A stretch of 64,000 nt of DNA from Methanothrix soehngenii GP6 (GTDB lineage: Archaea; Halobacteriota; Methanosarcinia; Methanotrichales; Methanotrichaceae), in NCBI RefSeq assembly GCF_000204415.1, contig NC_015416.1, positions 1,736,001-1,800,000 of the forward strand, given 5' to 3'. The position numbers were made by a program, and so were the translations under genes. The notes under the pieces were generated by a model, which saw only the letters and a program-made list of their open reading frames with translations, searched no databases and was not told where the DNA came from. Shown in pieces: positions 44,641 to 54,697 of the stretch (the stretch's first letter is position 1; every line of letters begins with the position of its first letter).

Positions 44641-45092
44641 GAGATGAGAATCTCAGCGGTCTCGGGCGAATAGGTCCAGTCCGGAGCCAGACGCCCGGAG
44701 TCGTGATAGTATTTCACCATTCTTCTTATCTTGTTCTCAGTGAGCTGCAGAGCCCTCTTGTTGTGAACGTCTTTCTTATTGGCTTTGATGTGCTTTCTCA
44801 CATGGAGCGCTTTTCTCATCAGATTTGTCAGGTCCTCTGGAATATCCGCCAGAGCATTGTTGTCCCTCAGAAAGCCGGTTATGCTATTTCCTATTACCAG
44901 CTTGACGTTCGGTACTCCATACTGATCTCTCAGAGTGAGGCCGATGCGGCTGGGGGACATGCCTGTATCGTGCAGCTTCATGATTGTCTTTTCCAGCTCC
45001 TCCTTGGACACGTCAGACCACTCTGGCGCTTTGGTCACCATGGGCGGTCGGGAACGAGAGGAGCCCCCTTTTCGGCTATGCATTTTTGCCAT
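44637..45092 (-). CDS. rps15: 30S ribosomal protein S15 (S13e type)
   Basis: 151 residues starting MAKMHSRKGGSSRS, as in archaeal/eukaryal S15. The core KTIM-like helices, KALHVRKHIKANKKDVHNKRALQLTE and KIRRMVKYYHDSGRLAPDW, match. It binds 16S rRNA near the central junction. It is the first gene of the operon rps15-recJ-pcc1-serS. Confidence 0.97.
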   Translation of the reverse strand: MAKMHSRKGGSSRSRPPMVTKAPEWSDVSKEELEKTIMKLHDTGMSPSRIGLTLRDQYGVPNVKLVIGNSITGFLRDNNALADIPEDLTNLMRKALHVRKHIKANKKDVHNKRALQLTENKIRRMVKYYHDSGRLAPDWTYSPETAEILIS

Positions 45093-45226
45093 CTTTCAAT
45101 CCTCATTCAATCTCATAATGGCGAAGGTATAATTCTCACTGCCAGGTGAGATAAAAAACTTGCGCCGTTCTTCTGGCAACATATCCTGGTAGCAGGTTTA
45201 TAAGCCAGGGATTTGAAGATTAGTGC

Positions 45227-45901
45227 ATGCTTCCGGAGTACTTAAACCAGCTGTTCTATCTCATCGGCCAGGCGGTGGTCTTTCTTGCCGCGGCCGTCCT
45301 CCTCATCTCCGTACTGATAGCTCTGCTCATCCTCTACTCCTTTAAGACGGGCAACTTCTTCGCCGCCAGATACATGCTTTTGGGCATCATGCTTCTTGAG
45401 GACGTGATAAAGTCGCTCTTCTGGGTGGCGAGAGCTGATGACTCCATGGTGGATGATGTCGGCGTGCGCCTGAGAAATTATATTAATACAAAAAAGTTTT
45501 TAGAGACTCCCTATGAGAAACGCTTCATCTTCATGCCTCAATGTCTCCGTAGCGTCCAGTGCCCTGCCAAGCTCACCCCAGAAGGGATAATGTGCATCGA
45601 CTGCGGTCGCTGTGGTATCGGCGAGGCCAAGAAATACGCTGAAAGCCTGGGCTATAGGTTCTATGTGGTTCCTGGCTCCAGCTTCATAAAGAGGATCATA
45701 AAGAAAGGCCGACCAGGAGCAATTGTGGGAGTGGGGTGCTCAATGGAGATTAAGGAGGGACTGGATCTATGCCACAGCCACGGCATACCGGCCAGAGGGG
45801 TGCCGCTATCAACATCCGGCTGCGTTGCCACCAGCATCGACTGGGAGGCCTTCTATGAGGCCATTGCCGAAGTGCCATCGACGGAAAAGCAGGGCGCTTG
45901 A
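45227..45901 (+). CDS. DUF116 family membrane protein
   Basis: 224 residues. One or two N-terminal helices (15-60) are followed by the DUF116 domain with CLRSVQCPAKLTPEG, CIDCGRCGIGEAK and VGVGCSMEIKEG. The many cysteines suggest a metal centre. Its function is unknown; DUF116 proteins are widespread in methanogens and often stand next to radical SAM lipoate-like ligase genes, which are not seen here. It diverges from rps15. Confidence 0.87.
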   Translation: MLPEYLNQLFYLIGQAVVFLAAAVLLISVLIALLILYSFKTGNFFAARYMLLGIMLLEDVIKSLFWVARADDSMVDDVGVRLRNYINTKKFLETPYEKRFIFMPQCLRSVQCPAKLTPEGIMCIDCGRCGIGEAKKYAESLGYRFYVVPGSSFIKRIIKKGRPGAIVGVGCSMEIKEGLDLCHSHGIPARGVPLSTSGCVATSIDWEAFYEAIAEVPSTEKQGA

Positions 45902-46051
45902 GTTCGAAAGCAGCGTTGTTTCCAATAGCGTGCTATTTCCATATCATCTCAGCCATATTGAACGGTCGGGCATGGGATAATACAGCGTCAATAGAATGAA
46001 GAACTGCACTCGGGAAATGATACGCTTAAAAAAAATGAGATGGAGTTGCAC

Positions 46052-46228
46052 TCACTCCATGCTGATTGCTTCAGAGGGGCAAGCCTCAACACATGTCTTG
46101 CACTCAGTGCACTTTTCCTTATTTACGACTGCTATTTCCTCGTCGTCCAGGCTGATGGCCTCCTCCGGGCACTCCTCGACGCAGGTTCCACAGCTTACAC
46201 ATTCGTCTCTATTAACAACTGCGGGCAT
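46052..46228 (-). CDS. 2[4Fe-4S] ferredoxin
   Basis: 58 residues: [16 protein letters not shown] and [16 protein letters not shown] are two full CxxCxxCxxxCP motifs. ATG at 46228 has GGAGG 10 bases upstream. It is a small soluble electron carrier, probably for ferredoxin-dependent steps of methanogenesis or biosynthesis. nrdD lies 71 bp upstream on its strand's far side (46300 on), so it may be cotranscribed with nrdD. Confidence 0.93.
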   Translation of the reverse strand: MPAVVNRDECVSCGTCVEECPEEAISLDDEEIAVVNKEKCTECKTCVEACPSEAISME

Positions 46229-46299
46229 TATTGAGTCCTCCAATTTGCCTCAAAGGCAAATCCACCTGCATGTATATCCGATATATACCTTTCGCAGAT

Positions 46300-48576
46300 C
46301 TAGGCCAGTTCATTGTATTTCTTCCTGTCTTTGAGCTCCTGCCTCTTGGCGCTGTTCCATCCGCTCACCGCCTGCAGGTAGCCGGTGATCCGGCTGATGT
46401 GGTCCACATTCTCCGATCCGCAGTTGGGGCACTTATCCTCCAATCCGCCCGAGACCTGGGAGCAGCCCAGGCAGACGGTCATGTCCTTGGTGAAGGTGAA
46501 GTAGCCGATCTGGGTCTCTCTTGCCAGGCGCAGGCCGAAGTCCATCAAGCCCTGGGGATCAGGGGTGGCCTCGCCTAAGAAGACGTGGAAGATGTTGCCG
46601 CCATCAACTATGGGGAAGAATACATGCTCGAGCTTTGCCCGCTCGAAGATTGTGACGTCCGCGCTGGGTGGCAGGTGGGTTCCATTGGTGTAGTAGACGG
46701 GCAAGTCGCGCGTCTTATGCAGATTCCTCCTCAACGCATCCAGGTCGCCCTTCACCACCCTCTCGGCACATTCTCTGAACTCCTCGTGGATGAGATCGGA
46801 TACAGCAAAACGCTGGGCCGTGGTCTCGGCTGGAGTGCGCGCGAGGGCAATGGTCATGCCATGCTGCTCTGAGAGCTTCCGGGCATAGATCTCCATCTCG
46901 GTCATGGCCCGAACCGCCAGCTTCCAGGCCTCTTTTGATTCATGCATCTGCTTTCCGGTATGGAACTGCACCATCTCATTGACGCCCACAACGCCTATGG
47001 TATAAACCAGGGCATCCAGGCCGACGGCGACGGAGCCCATCTCGCCGGTGATGGGATCCCTGGGCTGCTGGGTAGCAAATGGCATGCGATGGTTGTTGAT
47101 GATCTGGTTCATCCACTGCCGCTTCACCTTGAATATCTCAACCGATGTGTCCATCAATTCTCGCAGATACTCGAAGAGGAGATCGTCATCCCCCCGAGCG
47201 AGGTAAGCGGCACGAGGGCAGTTGAGGGAGACAACCTGCCAGGAGCCCATGGAGAAGTGCTTACCGTCCCGGAAGCGGAGCTTGTCGTCGAACTGATCGT
47301 CGCTACTGAATGTGGCTGCAAACTGATATGCGCAGCATTGATAGCATGATATTCCCTCCCCTGCACCCCGGTAGGCAGGAAGCTGGTTGTCAAAGTATGG
47401 TGTGCCATACTCCGCCGCCAGCTTGAATGTCTGGAGGTAGAGCTCCTGATAGGTGGGAAGATCGGGATGAGCGGCATTGAACTCTTCGTCCTCCTTCATG
47501 AAATCGGGCTCAATGCTGATCTCGGGCTTGGGAAAGTTGAAGGGCTTGCCCCAGTAGTCGCCCTGGAGCATGACCTCCATCAGGGCCTTGAAGGCCAGGC
47601 GCACCTCGCGCTCGAACTTGCCGTAGGTCTTGAGAGGCGCGTCGGGAGTAGAGCCGTCCCAGACCCTTCCCGCATAGACCGCAGGCTTGTCCCGCCAGAG
47701 CTTGGGGACGCCCGGGGTGAGCTGCACCGAGGAGAAGACCAGCTGGCCGCCGCGAGCGACCATCATCTGGGTCATCTCGTAGACGAACATCTGCATCAGC
47801 TGCACGATCTCTTCATAATTGCGGTTCTCGAAGTATGGAGCGATGAAGGTGAGGAAGTTGTAGAAGCCCTGCCCTCCCGCAAAGTTGGTCTGGGCGCTGC
47901 CCAGGGCCTTGACCGCATGCAGTATGGCCACCTCAGGCTTTTTGGCCGGGCCGGCAACGCTGGCCTTGGTGCCCAGGCCGTCGGGCATCAGGCCGTAGTA
48001 GAGGAAGTAGCGCAGATCCCAGTCCTGGCAGAACGGCCTGGTTCCGAAGTACTCCAGGTCATGGATATGCAGGTCTCCTGCCAGGTGGCGGTCGGCAAGG
48101 TATGGGGGCAGAAGCAAAAGGTACTGCTCTTTGCTTATTTTATCCGCCTTCTTCTTGTGGCTGGTCTCAGCGTTCTCCTGCAGGTTGGCGTTCTCCTTGG
48201 ATTCGAAGCCTGTGCCAATGTCGATGAGATGGGCATCGAAGACGGGCGTCCCCACCCTGGTGCAGATATTTCGCCACTCGGTATGATGCCTCTCCAGGAG
48301 GATCACATTCATGATCTCTCTGACCAGAGGGCCGCTCAGGTAGCGGACGTTCATCCACCTAACCCGGCGCTCTACCTCCTTGGCGATGTCCTCCGCCTCT
48401 TCTTCGGTTATGCCTGGCTCTTTATAGAATTGTTCAGATAGTTTGGTCTCTTTTAGAAGCTGCTTGGCTATGGCTTCTCTATCCCAGTCCAGCAGATGGC
48501 CGTCCGTGGTCCTGACTCTGGGCATAGACGAAACAGCCAGCCCTTCCAGGGTCTGTTGAACGATTCTGCTGCTCAA
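46300..48576 (-). CDS. nrdD: Anaerobic ribonucleoside-triphosphate reductase
   Basis: 758 residues from a TTG at 48576 with GAGGGG 7 bases upstream; an internal ATG at 48525 is also possible. An ATP-cone (VRTTDGHLLDWDREAI) precedes the glycyl-radical domain. The C-terminus has the zinc site CLGCSQ...KCPNCG and the radical-bearing SRITGYL, near residue 727. It makes dNTPs in strict anaerobes and needs an NrdG activase, not seen in the window. Confidence 0.96.
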   Translation of the reverse strand: MSSRIVQQTLEGLAVSSMPRVRTTDGHLLDWDREAIAKQLLKETKLSEQFYKEPGITEEEAEDIAKEVERRVRWMNVRYLSGPLVREIMNVILLERHHTEWRNICTRVGTPVFDAHLIDIGTGFESKENANLQENAETSHKKKADKISKEQYLLLLPPYLADRHLAGDLHIHDLEYFGTRPFCQDWDLRYFLYYGLMPDGLGTKASVAGPAKKPEVAILHAVKALGSAQTNFAGGQGFYNFLTFIAPYFENRNYEEIVQLMQMFVYEMTQMMVARGGQLVFSSVQLTPGVPKLWRDKPAVYAGRVWDGSTPDAPLKTYGKFEREVRLAFKALMEVMLQGDYWGKPFNFPKPEISIEPDFMKEDEEFNAAHPDLPTYQELYLQTFKLAAEYGTPYFDNQLPAYRGAGEGISCYQCCAYQFAATFSSDDQFDDKLRFRDGKHFSMGSWQVVSLNCPRAAYLARGDDDLLFEYLRELMDTSVEIFKVKRQWMNQIINNHRMPFATQQPRDPITGEMGSVAVGLDALVYTIGVVGVNEMVQFHTGKQMHESKEAWKLAVRAMTEMEIYARKLSEQHGMTIALARTPAETTAQRFAVSDLIHEEFRECAERVVKGDLDALRRNLHKTRDLPVYYTNGTHLPPSADVTIFERAKLEHVFFPIVDGGNIFHVFLGEATPDPQGLMDFGLRLARETQIGYFTFTKDMTVCLGCSQVSGGLEDKCPNCGSENVDHISRITGYLQAVSGWNSAKRQELKDRKKYNELA

Positions 48577-49033
48577 CGCCCATCCCCTCTACAATAAAGC
48601 AACATTATGCCTCCTCTCGACGATCGATCTATTAGACCAGTATTTCCACTCCAGTTTATTCCTTTTGCGCTCCAAACAGTCGCAAAATTTTTTAGCAAGT
48701 ATGTATCAACTCAGTTATAAAGTAAACGCTTAAGACTATCAGTATGCTTTATTATCAACCATATCCCTGCAGGACGAAAGTGAGCTGAAGATCTCCTTCG
48801 CCATCGCGACGGCCAGCGCAAGATGATGACCTTGCTCCTTAAGAGATGTAAAAGGGAATCTTTAGGCAACAATTGGCCGCATAATCTAATTTTTTCTCCT
48901 GCAACCCCGCTGGGGAGGAGATTGATGAGATGCTCAGCAGTTCTGATGGCTCAGCGGCCCGATCCTCATCTGGCCGCCTGCCCTCTTTCTACCGACATGT
49001 TTAAATGGAGTACTGCTCACCTTGTGGCTCGAA
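48577..49033. other. Long intergenic region between nrdD and tRNA-Ala
   Basis: 457 bp. CTTTATAA on the minus strand (about 48714-48721) is a possible distant nrdD TATA box, giving a leader of over 100 bases. TGTTTAAATGG at 48999-49009 is the likely tRNA-Ala TATA box, about 30 bases upstream of the tRNA. No protein-like ORF stands out. Confidence 0.5.
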
Positions 49034-49106
49034 GGGCAGGTAGATCAGCTGGAAGATCGCTACCTTGGCATGGTAGAGGCCTCGGGTTCAAATCCCGACC
49101 TGTCCA
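49034..49106 (+). tRNA. tRNA-Ala (GGC)
   Basis: Acceptor GGGCAGG/CCTGTCC with the G3-U70 pair that marks alanine tRNAs; D-arm GATC/GATC; anticodon loop TTGGCAT with anticodon GGC; T-arm TCGGG-TTCAAAT-CCCGA; discriminator A. No intron and no CCA. Confidence 0.95.
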
Positions 49107-49269
49107 TTAGCCTGTTGTACCTTTTGTCTGCATTCATCTGCTTCCACTCAAAAGTCATCGTTTTAACTGCTATAGTACATTAACACCCACGATCAGACAA
49201 AGGCTGCCGGCAGCAAACCTCTTTTACCTGCAGAGCAACAGTCTTATTCCCAAGAGTTCTGAGGCGAAG

Positions 49270-49935
49270 ATGTTAGATATCATTCAGGCTGCAGAGGCGC
49301 TGTCAGGATCAATAGCCACCATAGCCATGACCTTCTCCATAGGCCTGACCGTCGGCCTGACCGGGGCCATCGCCCCAGGACCTACCCTCCTGGCTACAGT
49401 CAACTCCTCACTCAAGGACGGCTGGCTGGCCGGCCCCAAGGTTGCTGCTGGCCATGCGCTAATCGAGATCGTGATATTTCTTTTAATTGTGAAAGGTCTG
49501 GCGGTGACTATGCAGCAGTACTCTCGCTCCATCGCCCTCATGGGCGGCCTGGCTCTGATCGCTTTTGGCATTCTGACCATGCGGGATAGCAAGAGCGCCA
49601 CCATGGCCTCCTCCGGTGACGGATCTTACACCAATCCATATCTAGCAGGATTTCTCACCAGCGCAGCCAACCCCTATTTCTGGATCTGGTGGCTCTCCAT
49701 AGGCAGCGTCCTTATCGTATCAGGTCTTGAGGCCGGTCTGATCGTGGCGGCAATATTCATGATCGGACACTGGAGCGCCGACTTCGGCTGGTATCTTCTC
49801 GTCTCCAGCAGCCTGGAGCGGGGAAGGGGTCTCCTCTCCCCAGAGAATTACAGAAGAATACTGGGGCTATGCGGCATCTTCCTGATCCTATTCGGCATTT
49901 ACTACCTGGGAAGCGGAATAGGAGTGGTTGGCTGA
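49270..49935 (+). CDS. LysE/RhtB-family exporter
   Basis: 221 residues with six helices; the family's start GLTGAIAPGPTLLATVNSSLKDG and central FLTSAANPYFWIWW (NP motif) are clear. These proteins export amino acids or related metabolites by exchange with protons. GAGGCG precedes the ATG. A BASS-type transporter gene follows 77 bp on. Confidence 0.87.
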   Translation: MLDIIQAAEALSGSIATIAMTFSIGLTVGLTGAIAPGPTLLATVNSSLKDGWLAGPKVAAGHALIEIVIFLLIVKGLAVTMQQYSRSIALMGGLALIAFGILTMRDSKSATMASSGDGSYTNPYLAGFLTSAANPYFWIWWLSIGSVLIVSGLEAGLIVAAIFMIGHWSADFGWYLLVSSSLERGRGLLSPENYRRILGLCGIFLILFGIYYLGSGIGVVG

Positions 49936-50012
49936 GGGTGCTCTCCAGCCCGAGGCCCCGGAGGCGACGGATGATTGGGCGGAACGGATCCTTTGATCTT
50001 CAGGAAGGATAG

Positions 50013-50903
50013 ATGAGCACGGGAAAGCGGATTGTCGATCTCATTCAGAACTCCACATCAGTCCTCATCCTCTCAGTCCTCTTAGGCCTGGTGCTGCCGG
50101 GTCCCGCAGGGGCGACAGAGGCTCTGGTCACCCCGGCGCTCATGGTTATGATGGCCTTCTCCCTGACCGAGGTCGATCTGGGAAGAGATATCAAATCCTC
50201 GGCCTCTCTGAAAAGAGGATTTCTCGGCATCATCATAAACTACGGCCTTTTGAGCGGATTGATTCTGCTTCTGAGCTACAGTCTGCCCGACGAATCGCTC
50301 AGGCATGGCTTTGTCATCATGGCCGCGGTCCCGCCGGCAGTGGCCGTACTGCCCATGACCCGCATCCTGAAAGGGGACATGAGCCTCTCTTTTGCCGGAG
50401 AGATACTCTCCTACCTGGCCTCGCTCCTGCTGATGCCCCTGATCATCTACCTCTTCGTTCACCAGACGGGAATAAGCCCCATCTATCTGCTCCAGATCTC
50501 CATTGTATTGATCCTCATCCCTGCTCTTGCCTCCAGGCTGGTGCGACTGCTTCCGATCAACCCCGTCCTTCCCATAAACCTGGGTTTCTTCCTGGTCACA
50601 TATACTGTGATCGGCCTGAACCAGGGAGCCCTCTGGACGGATGGGTGGAGCGTGGCCTGGATATCCATAGCCCGCACCTTCGCTGTGGGATTGGCAGTGT
50701 TTATCCTGGCCAGATCCGCTGGCTTGAAGAGCAGCCAGGCCATATCCCTTACCCTTCTGGGCTCCTTCAAGAACCTGGGACTTGCAGCAGCGGTATCCCT
50801 GCTCCTTGTCGGTCCGGCAGCAGGGCTCCCGGCGGCATTCTGCGTCCTCGCGGAGACCGCTTTTTTCATACTTCTCTCCTTCGCGAGATCACGGTATCCT
50901 TAA
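50013..50903 (+). CDS. Bile acid:sodium symporter (BASS)-like transporter
   Basis: 296 residues, nine to ten helices. FSLTEVDLG near 50 and LLGSFKNLGLAAAVSLLLVGP near 250 mirror the BASS crossover motifs (E and N residues for Na+). AGGAAGG lies before the ATG. Natural substrates of archaeal members are unknown; small organic anions are likely. Confidence 0.8.
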   Translation: MSTGKRIVDLIQNSTSVLILSVLLGLVLPGPAGATEALVTPALMVMMAFSLTEVDLGRDIKSSASLKRGFLGIIINYGLLSGLILLLSYSLPDESLRHGFVIMAAVPPAVAVLPMTRILKGDMSLSFAGEILSYLASLLLMPLIIYLFVHQTGISPIYLLQISIVLILIPALASRLVRLLPINPVLPINLGFFLVTYTVIGLNQGALWTDGWSVAWISIARTFAVGLAVFILARSAGLKSSQAISLTLLGSFKNLGLAAAVSLLLVGPAAGLPAAFCVLAETAFFILLSFARSRYP

Positions 50904-50926
50904 ATAAGGTAAAAAGGGTGATCTGA

Positions 50927-51523
50927 TTGGGAGATATCTTGTCCATCAAGGATGATGCCGCCTATCTGAGGTCGATCTACATCTATGTCGCTATCTCAGT
51001 ATTCCTCTTCGCTCTCACCGCCGTCATGGGCTATTATACTGCTCAGCTTGATCCAGAGTTCGCCGCCAGCTGGACAGAGGAGCTGGAGATGCTGGCATGG
51101 ATACTGGAGCAGCCGCCACTCATGATAATGATAATCATATTCCTCAAAAATCTCCTCGCTTCTGCCACGGCTATGCTCTTAGGATTAGGGCTGGGGATCG
51201 TTCCCATGATAGTCGCCACCACCAATGGCTTTCTTCTGGGAATAGTCGGCTATAGCGCGGTCGAACAGAAAGGATGGCTCTATCTGGCGGCAGGCATTCT
51301 GCCTCATGGAATCATCGAGCTTCCAGTCGTCCTCTTGAGCATCGCCATTGGCTTGCGGCTGGGCCATATGCTAGCCCTATCCCTATTAAAAGAGAGCTCA
51401 GACCTCTCCGGAGAGATGCGTGTAGCAATTCATTTCCTCCTCCGCTGGATAATGCCCCTGCTCCTTTTGGCCGCGGCCATTGAAACTTTTATCACCCCCT
51501 TTATCATATCGAGGGTCGCATGA
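50927..51523 (+). CDS. SpoIIM (DUF95) family membrane protein
   Basis: 198 residues from a TTG at 50927 with GGTG upstream. About five helices; [22 protein letters not shown] and the [24 protein letters not shown] segment are the SpoIIM signature. Archaea have no sporulation, so the role is unknown, perhaps membrane remodelling or peptidase partnership. Its stop overlaps the proS start (ATGA). Confidence 0.88.
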   Translation: MGDILSIKDDAAYLRSIYIYVAISVFLFALTAVMGYYTAQLDPEFAASWTEELEMLAWILEQPPLMIMIIIFLKNLLASATAMLLGLGLGIVPMIVATTNGFLLGIVGYSAVEQKGWLYLAAGILPHGIIELPVVLLSIAIGLRLGHMLALSLLKESSDLSGEMRVAIHFLLRWIMPLLLLAAAIETFITPFIISRVA

Positions 51524-52983
51524 CATATCCAGATACTAAGAACAAAGGCAAAGGGGAATCCGGCGGGCAGAGCGCCAAGCTTTCCCCCAAAGAGGACTTC
51601 AGCCAGTGGTACCATGAGCTGCTGATGACAGGGGAGATCATCGATAACCGCTACCCTGTAAAGGGGATGTGCGTCTGGTTCCCCTTCGGCTTCGCCATCA
51701 AGAAGAACGTCTACGGCATCATCCGGCAGCTTCTGGATCCTGATCATCAGGAGACCCTCTTTCCCCTGATGATACCGGAGAACGAGTTCATGAAGGAGGC
51801 CCAGCATATCAAAGGCTTCGAGGAGGAGGTCTACTGGGTGACCTGCGGCGGTACCACTCCCCTGGAGGTCAAGCTCGCCCTCCGTCCTACCAGCGAGACG
51901 GCCATATACCCCATGTTCAAGCTCTGGATAAGGTCGCATGCCGATATGCCTCTGCGCATCTACCAGATAGTGAATACCTTCCGCTATGAGACCAAGCATA
52001 CCCGCCCTCTGATACGCCTGCGGGAGATCACCTCCTTCAAAGAGGCGCATACCGTACATGCTACCTGGGAGGAGGCGGCAGAGCAGGTGGAGGTGGCGAT
52101 CAAAAGGTACTCGGAGTTCTATCGCCGCCTGGCCATACCCTTCCTGGTGAGCCGCCGGCCCAGCTGGGACAAGTTCCCTGGTGCGGATTATACCACAGCC
52201 ATCGATGTGATCATGCCCGATGGCAAGACGCTGCAGGTGGGGACCGCCCATCATCTGGGCTCCACCTTTGCCAAGACCTATGAGATAACCTATGAGGCAG
52301 AGGATGGCGAGCAGAAGCTGGTCAATCAGACCTGCTACGGCATCTCTGAGCGCTGTATTGCCGCCCTCATATCCGTGCACGGGGACGATAAGGGGCTGGC
52401 ATTGCCCTGGGAGGTGGCTCCCGTCCAGGTGGTCATTGTGCCCATCCTCCTCGGCGACAAGGAGAAGGTGCTGGAGGTCTGCAGGGATCTGTTGAGGATC
52501 CTGCAGCAGGCAGGCATCCGGGTGGAGCTGGACACCAGCGACGAGCGGCCCGGTGCCAAGTTCTATAAGTGGGAGATGAAAGGGGTTCCCATCCGCCTGG
52601 AGGTCGGCCCCAGGGATATTGAGAAGGGAGTGGTGACGGTGGTGCGCCGGGATGCTGAGAAGCTCACCCTGCCCAGGGAAGGGCTGGCCCAAGCCCTGGT
52701 CAGGGAGGCGGAGAGGCTTCAGGCAGCGCTTTATCAGAGGGCAGAGGCATTTGCCAATTCCCGCATCCGGGAGGTGGCAAGCATAGATGAAGCCCGAGCC
52801 CAGACTGAGGCAGGGGTGGCTCTAGTCCCCTGGTGCGAGAAGGAGGAGTGCGGCCACCAGCTTGAGGACCTGGTTGAGGCGAACATGCTTGGCGAGCCTC
52901 AGTACAAGAGCTTCTCACCAGCAGCCTGCGCCGTCTGCGGCAAATTGACCGACAAGCGCACATACATGGCCAGACAATACTAA
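51520..52983 (+). CDS. proS: Prolyl-tRNA synthetase (archaeal/eukaryal type)
   Basis: 487 residues: class II motifs [38 protein letters not shown], and [26 protein letters not shown]. The C-terminal zinc domain has [12 protein letters not shown] and CAVCGK and ends in the family's terminal tyrosine (MARQY). It charges tRNA-Pro. Translationally coupled to the SpoIIM-like gene. Confidence 0.97.
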   Translation: MTYPDTKNKGKGESGGQSAKLSPKEDFSQWYHELLMTGEIIDNRYPVKGMCVWFPFGFAIKKNVYGIIRQLLDPDHQETLFPLMIPENEFMKEAQHIKGFEEEVYWVTCGGTTPLEVKLALRPTSETAIYPMFKLWIRSHADMPLRIYQIVNTFRYETKHTRPLIRLREITSFKEAHTVHATWEEAAEQVEVAIKRYSEFYRRLAIPFLVSRRPSWDKFPGADYTTAIDVIMPDGKTLQVGTAHHLGSTFAKTYEITYEAEDGEQKLVNQTCYGISERCIAALISVHGDDKGLALPWEVAPVQVVIVPILLGDKEKVLEVCRDLLRILQQAGIRVELDTSDERPGAKFYKWEMKGVPIRLEVGPRDIEKGVVTVVRRDAEKLTLPREGLAQALVREAERLQAALYQRAEAFANSRIREVASIDEARAQTEAGVALVPWCEKEECGHQLEDLVEANMLGEPQYKSFSPAACAVCGKLTDKRTYMARQY

Positions 52984-53010
52984 TCCGATTGCCTGGGAGG
53001 ATGAGAGAGG

Positions 53011-53673
53011 ATGAGGATACTGGGAATTTGCTCGAGCCCAAAAGGCTCGCGGAGCACCACTCTGCGGCTGGTTCAGGCTGCTTTAGAGGGTGCAGGAGAG
53101 AACGGGGCAGAGACTGAGCTGGTCGACCTGTGCCAGCTTGATATCAAGTACTGCAATGCCTGTCAGACCTGCTTTAAAACCGGCAAGTGCGTGCATAAAG
53201 ACGACTTTCAGGGGCTGTATGAGAAGATCCTTATGGCGGACGGTCTGATATTGGGCTCGCCCAACTACTTTCATACTGTGACCGCCCAGCTGAAGACTCT
53301 CATCGACCGGATGGCTGATGCCGTTCACTGCCAGCTCCTGACCGGCAAGTACTGCTGCAGCCTGGCCACCGGCGGCAGCAACTACGACCAGGTCACTGGC
53401 TATCTGGACAGCTTGATGGTCAACTTCGGCGCTTTTGTTACCGGCAGTGCAGGAGCTGAGATGAGCAAAGGCCCTCGTGCCCTGGAGGAGGGGGAGAGGA
53501 AGGCCCGCGATCTGGGCCGGGCCTTGGTCAAGGATATTCGCACCAAATGCGACTACGCTGAGCAGAGGAAGGTGCAGGAAGGCATCCGCTCTCACTTCAA
53601 AGAGCTGGTGCGCATGAACAAGGATAACTGGGAGCACGAGTACGAGCACTGGAACAGCATCAACTGGCGCTAG
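53011..53673 (+). CDS. Iron-sulfur flavoprotein (Isf-like)
   Basis: 220 residues. The flavodoxin-like fold starts LGICSSPKGSRSTTLRLVQAAL, with the compact cysteine motif CNACQTCFKTGKC (about 48-60) typical of Isf, and GSPNYFHTVTAQLKTLIDR for FMN. Isf proteins of methanogens move electrons from ferredoxin, some reducing O2 or peroxide. Strong GGAGGATGAGAGAGG leader. It starts 27 bp after proS. Confidence 0.9.
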   Translation: MRILGICSSPKGSRSTTLRLVQAALEGAGENGAETELVDLCQLDIKYCNACQTCFKTGKCVHKDDFQGLYEKILMADGLILGSPNYFHTVTAQLKTLIDRMADAVHCQLLTGKYCCSLATGGSNYDQVTGYLDSLMVNFGAFVTGSAGAEMSKGPRALEEGERKARDLGRALVKDIRTKCDYAEQRKVQEGIRSHFKELVRMNKDNWEHEYEHWNSINWR

Positions 53674-53730
53674 AGCGGGCGAGCTCCAACCCGCACAACT
53701 CTTTAATATCTTCCAGGCCTATTAATAATC

Positions 53731-54342
53731 ATGCTGACAGTGGATGAGGGAAGTGCAGCCGTCCGCCTGGCCAGGCGCGCCCTGGCACATTATATGGAAA
53801 CGAAGGAGGCCCTGGACCCAGAAGGGATGCAGCCAGTCTTTTCCCAGAAGCGTGGCGTCTTTGTAACTTTGCATGAGGATGGGGACCTGCGGGGATGCAT
53901 AGGCTATCCTCGGCCGGTCTTGCCCCTTGGTCGGGCCATTGTGGATTCAGCGATCAATGCCGGCTTTCGCGATCCGCGTTTCCCTGGCCTGCGGTCGGGC
54001 GAGCTGAAGAGGATTGAGCTGGAGGTCACCATCCTCACTGAGCCCCAGGCCTGCACCGGGCCCAAGAAGGACCTGCCTGAGAGGATTCAGGTGGGAAGGG
54101 ACGGCCTCATAGTCTCCAAAGGGCCGTTCACCGGTCTGCTGCTGCCCCAGGTGGCGATTGAATGGGGTTTTGATTCCCTGGAGTTTTTAGGCCAGACCTG
54201 CGTCAAAGCGGGCCTGCCGGCGGATGCCTGGCTGGATGAGGACACTCTGATAGAGCACTTCGAGGCGCAGATCTTCGCCGAGGTGGCGCCGGAGAGGGAG
54301 GTATTTGAGAAGAGCTTCACTGAGAGTCCCTGCGGTACATAA
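53731..54342 (+). CDS. AMMECR1 domain protein (AmmeMemoRadiSam system protein A)
   Basis: 203 residues, with GVFVTLHEDGDLRGCIGYPRPVLPLG (GCIG motif) and FRDPRFPGLRSGELKRIELEVTIL, the AMMECR1 hallmarks. It usually goes with Memo and a radical SAM protein; their joint reaction is unknown. A TATA-like TTTAATAT about 29 bases before the ATG suggests a leaderless message. Confidence 0.93.
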   Translation: MLTVDEGSAAVRLARRALAHYMETKEALDPEGMQPVFSQKRGVFVTLHEDGDLRGCIGYPRPVLPLGRAIVDSAINAGFRDPRFPGLRSGELKRIELEVTILTEPQACTGPKKDLPERIQVGRDGLIVSKGPFTGLLLPQVAIEWGFDSLEFLGQTCVKAGLPADAWLDEDTLIEHFEAQIFAEVAPEREVFEKSFTESPCGT

Positions 54343-54697
54343 CAATTAAGAGAAATGACTGCGCATCACTTGCCGCTGCAATGAGGGTAGGGTTCGGACT
54401 GATGATAACTATCATGCCCATTTTATTCTAATTTTATGGTTTTGACCGCAATATAGCCTGTCACTATGATTTGATCCTAGCGACGTTACCTCTCTGCCTG
54501 CACTTGCTTCAAAATTTAATATATCTGCAAAATGGCCTCATTATTATCGCTGGTGCATACCTATGGTAAAATTTTCTCGATAAGAATATCTCTATAAATC
54601 TAGCTTTTCATGAAAAAAACCACCAGAACGTATAAATATCATCGAGTGACTAATGGATTATATCCTAAAATGATGATGAGGTGAAATTATTAGGCAA
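54343..54697. promoter_or_regulatory. AT-rich intergenic region with promoter for the secreted-protein pair
   Basis: 355 bp without a protein-like ORF. GTATAAATATC (about 54630-54640) is a good TATA box, and GAGGTGA (54678-54684) a ribosome site, so the leader is about 30-40 bases. A second AT block TTTAATATATC lies near 54516. Confidence 0.55.

Noticed and set aside
47467-48441. 324-codon plus-strand frame opposite nrdD
   Set aside because: Antisense shadow of a well-conserved enzyme.
48823-49110. 95-codon frame covering tRNA-Ala
   Set aside because: Runs through the tRNA and has no protein-like sequence.
51430-52692. 420-codon open frame opposite proS
   Set aside because: Fully antisense to a clear ProRS with all motifs; its product is His/Leu/Gly-rich, as mirror frames of GC-rich genes are.
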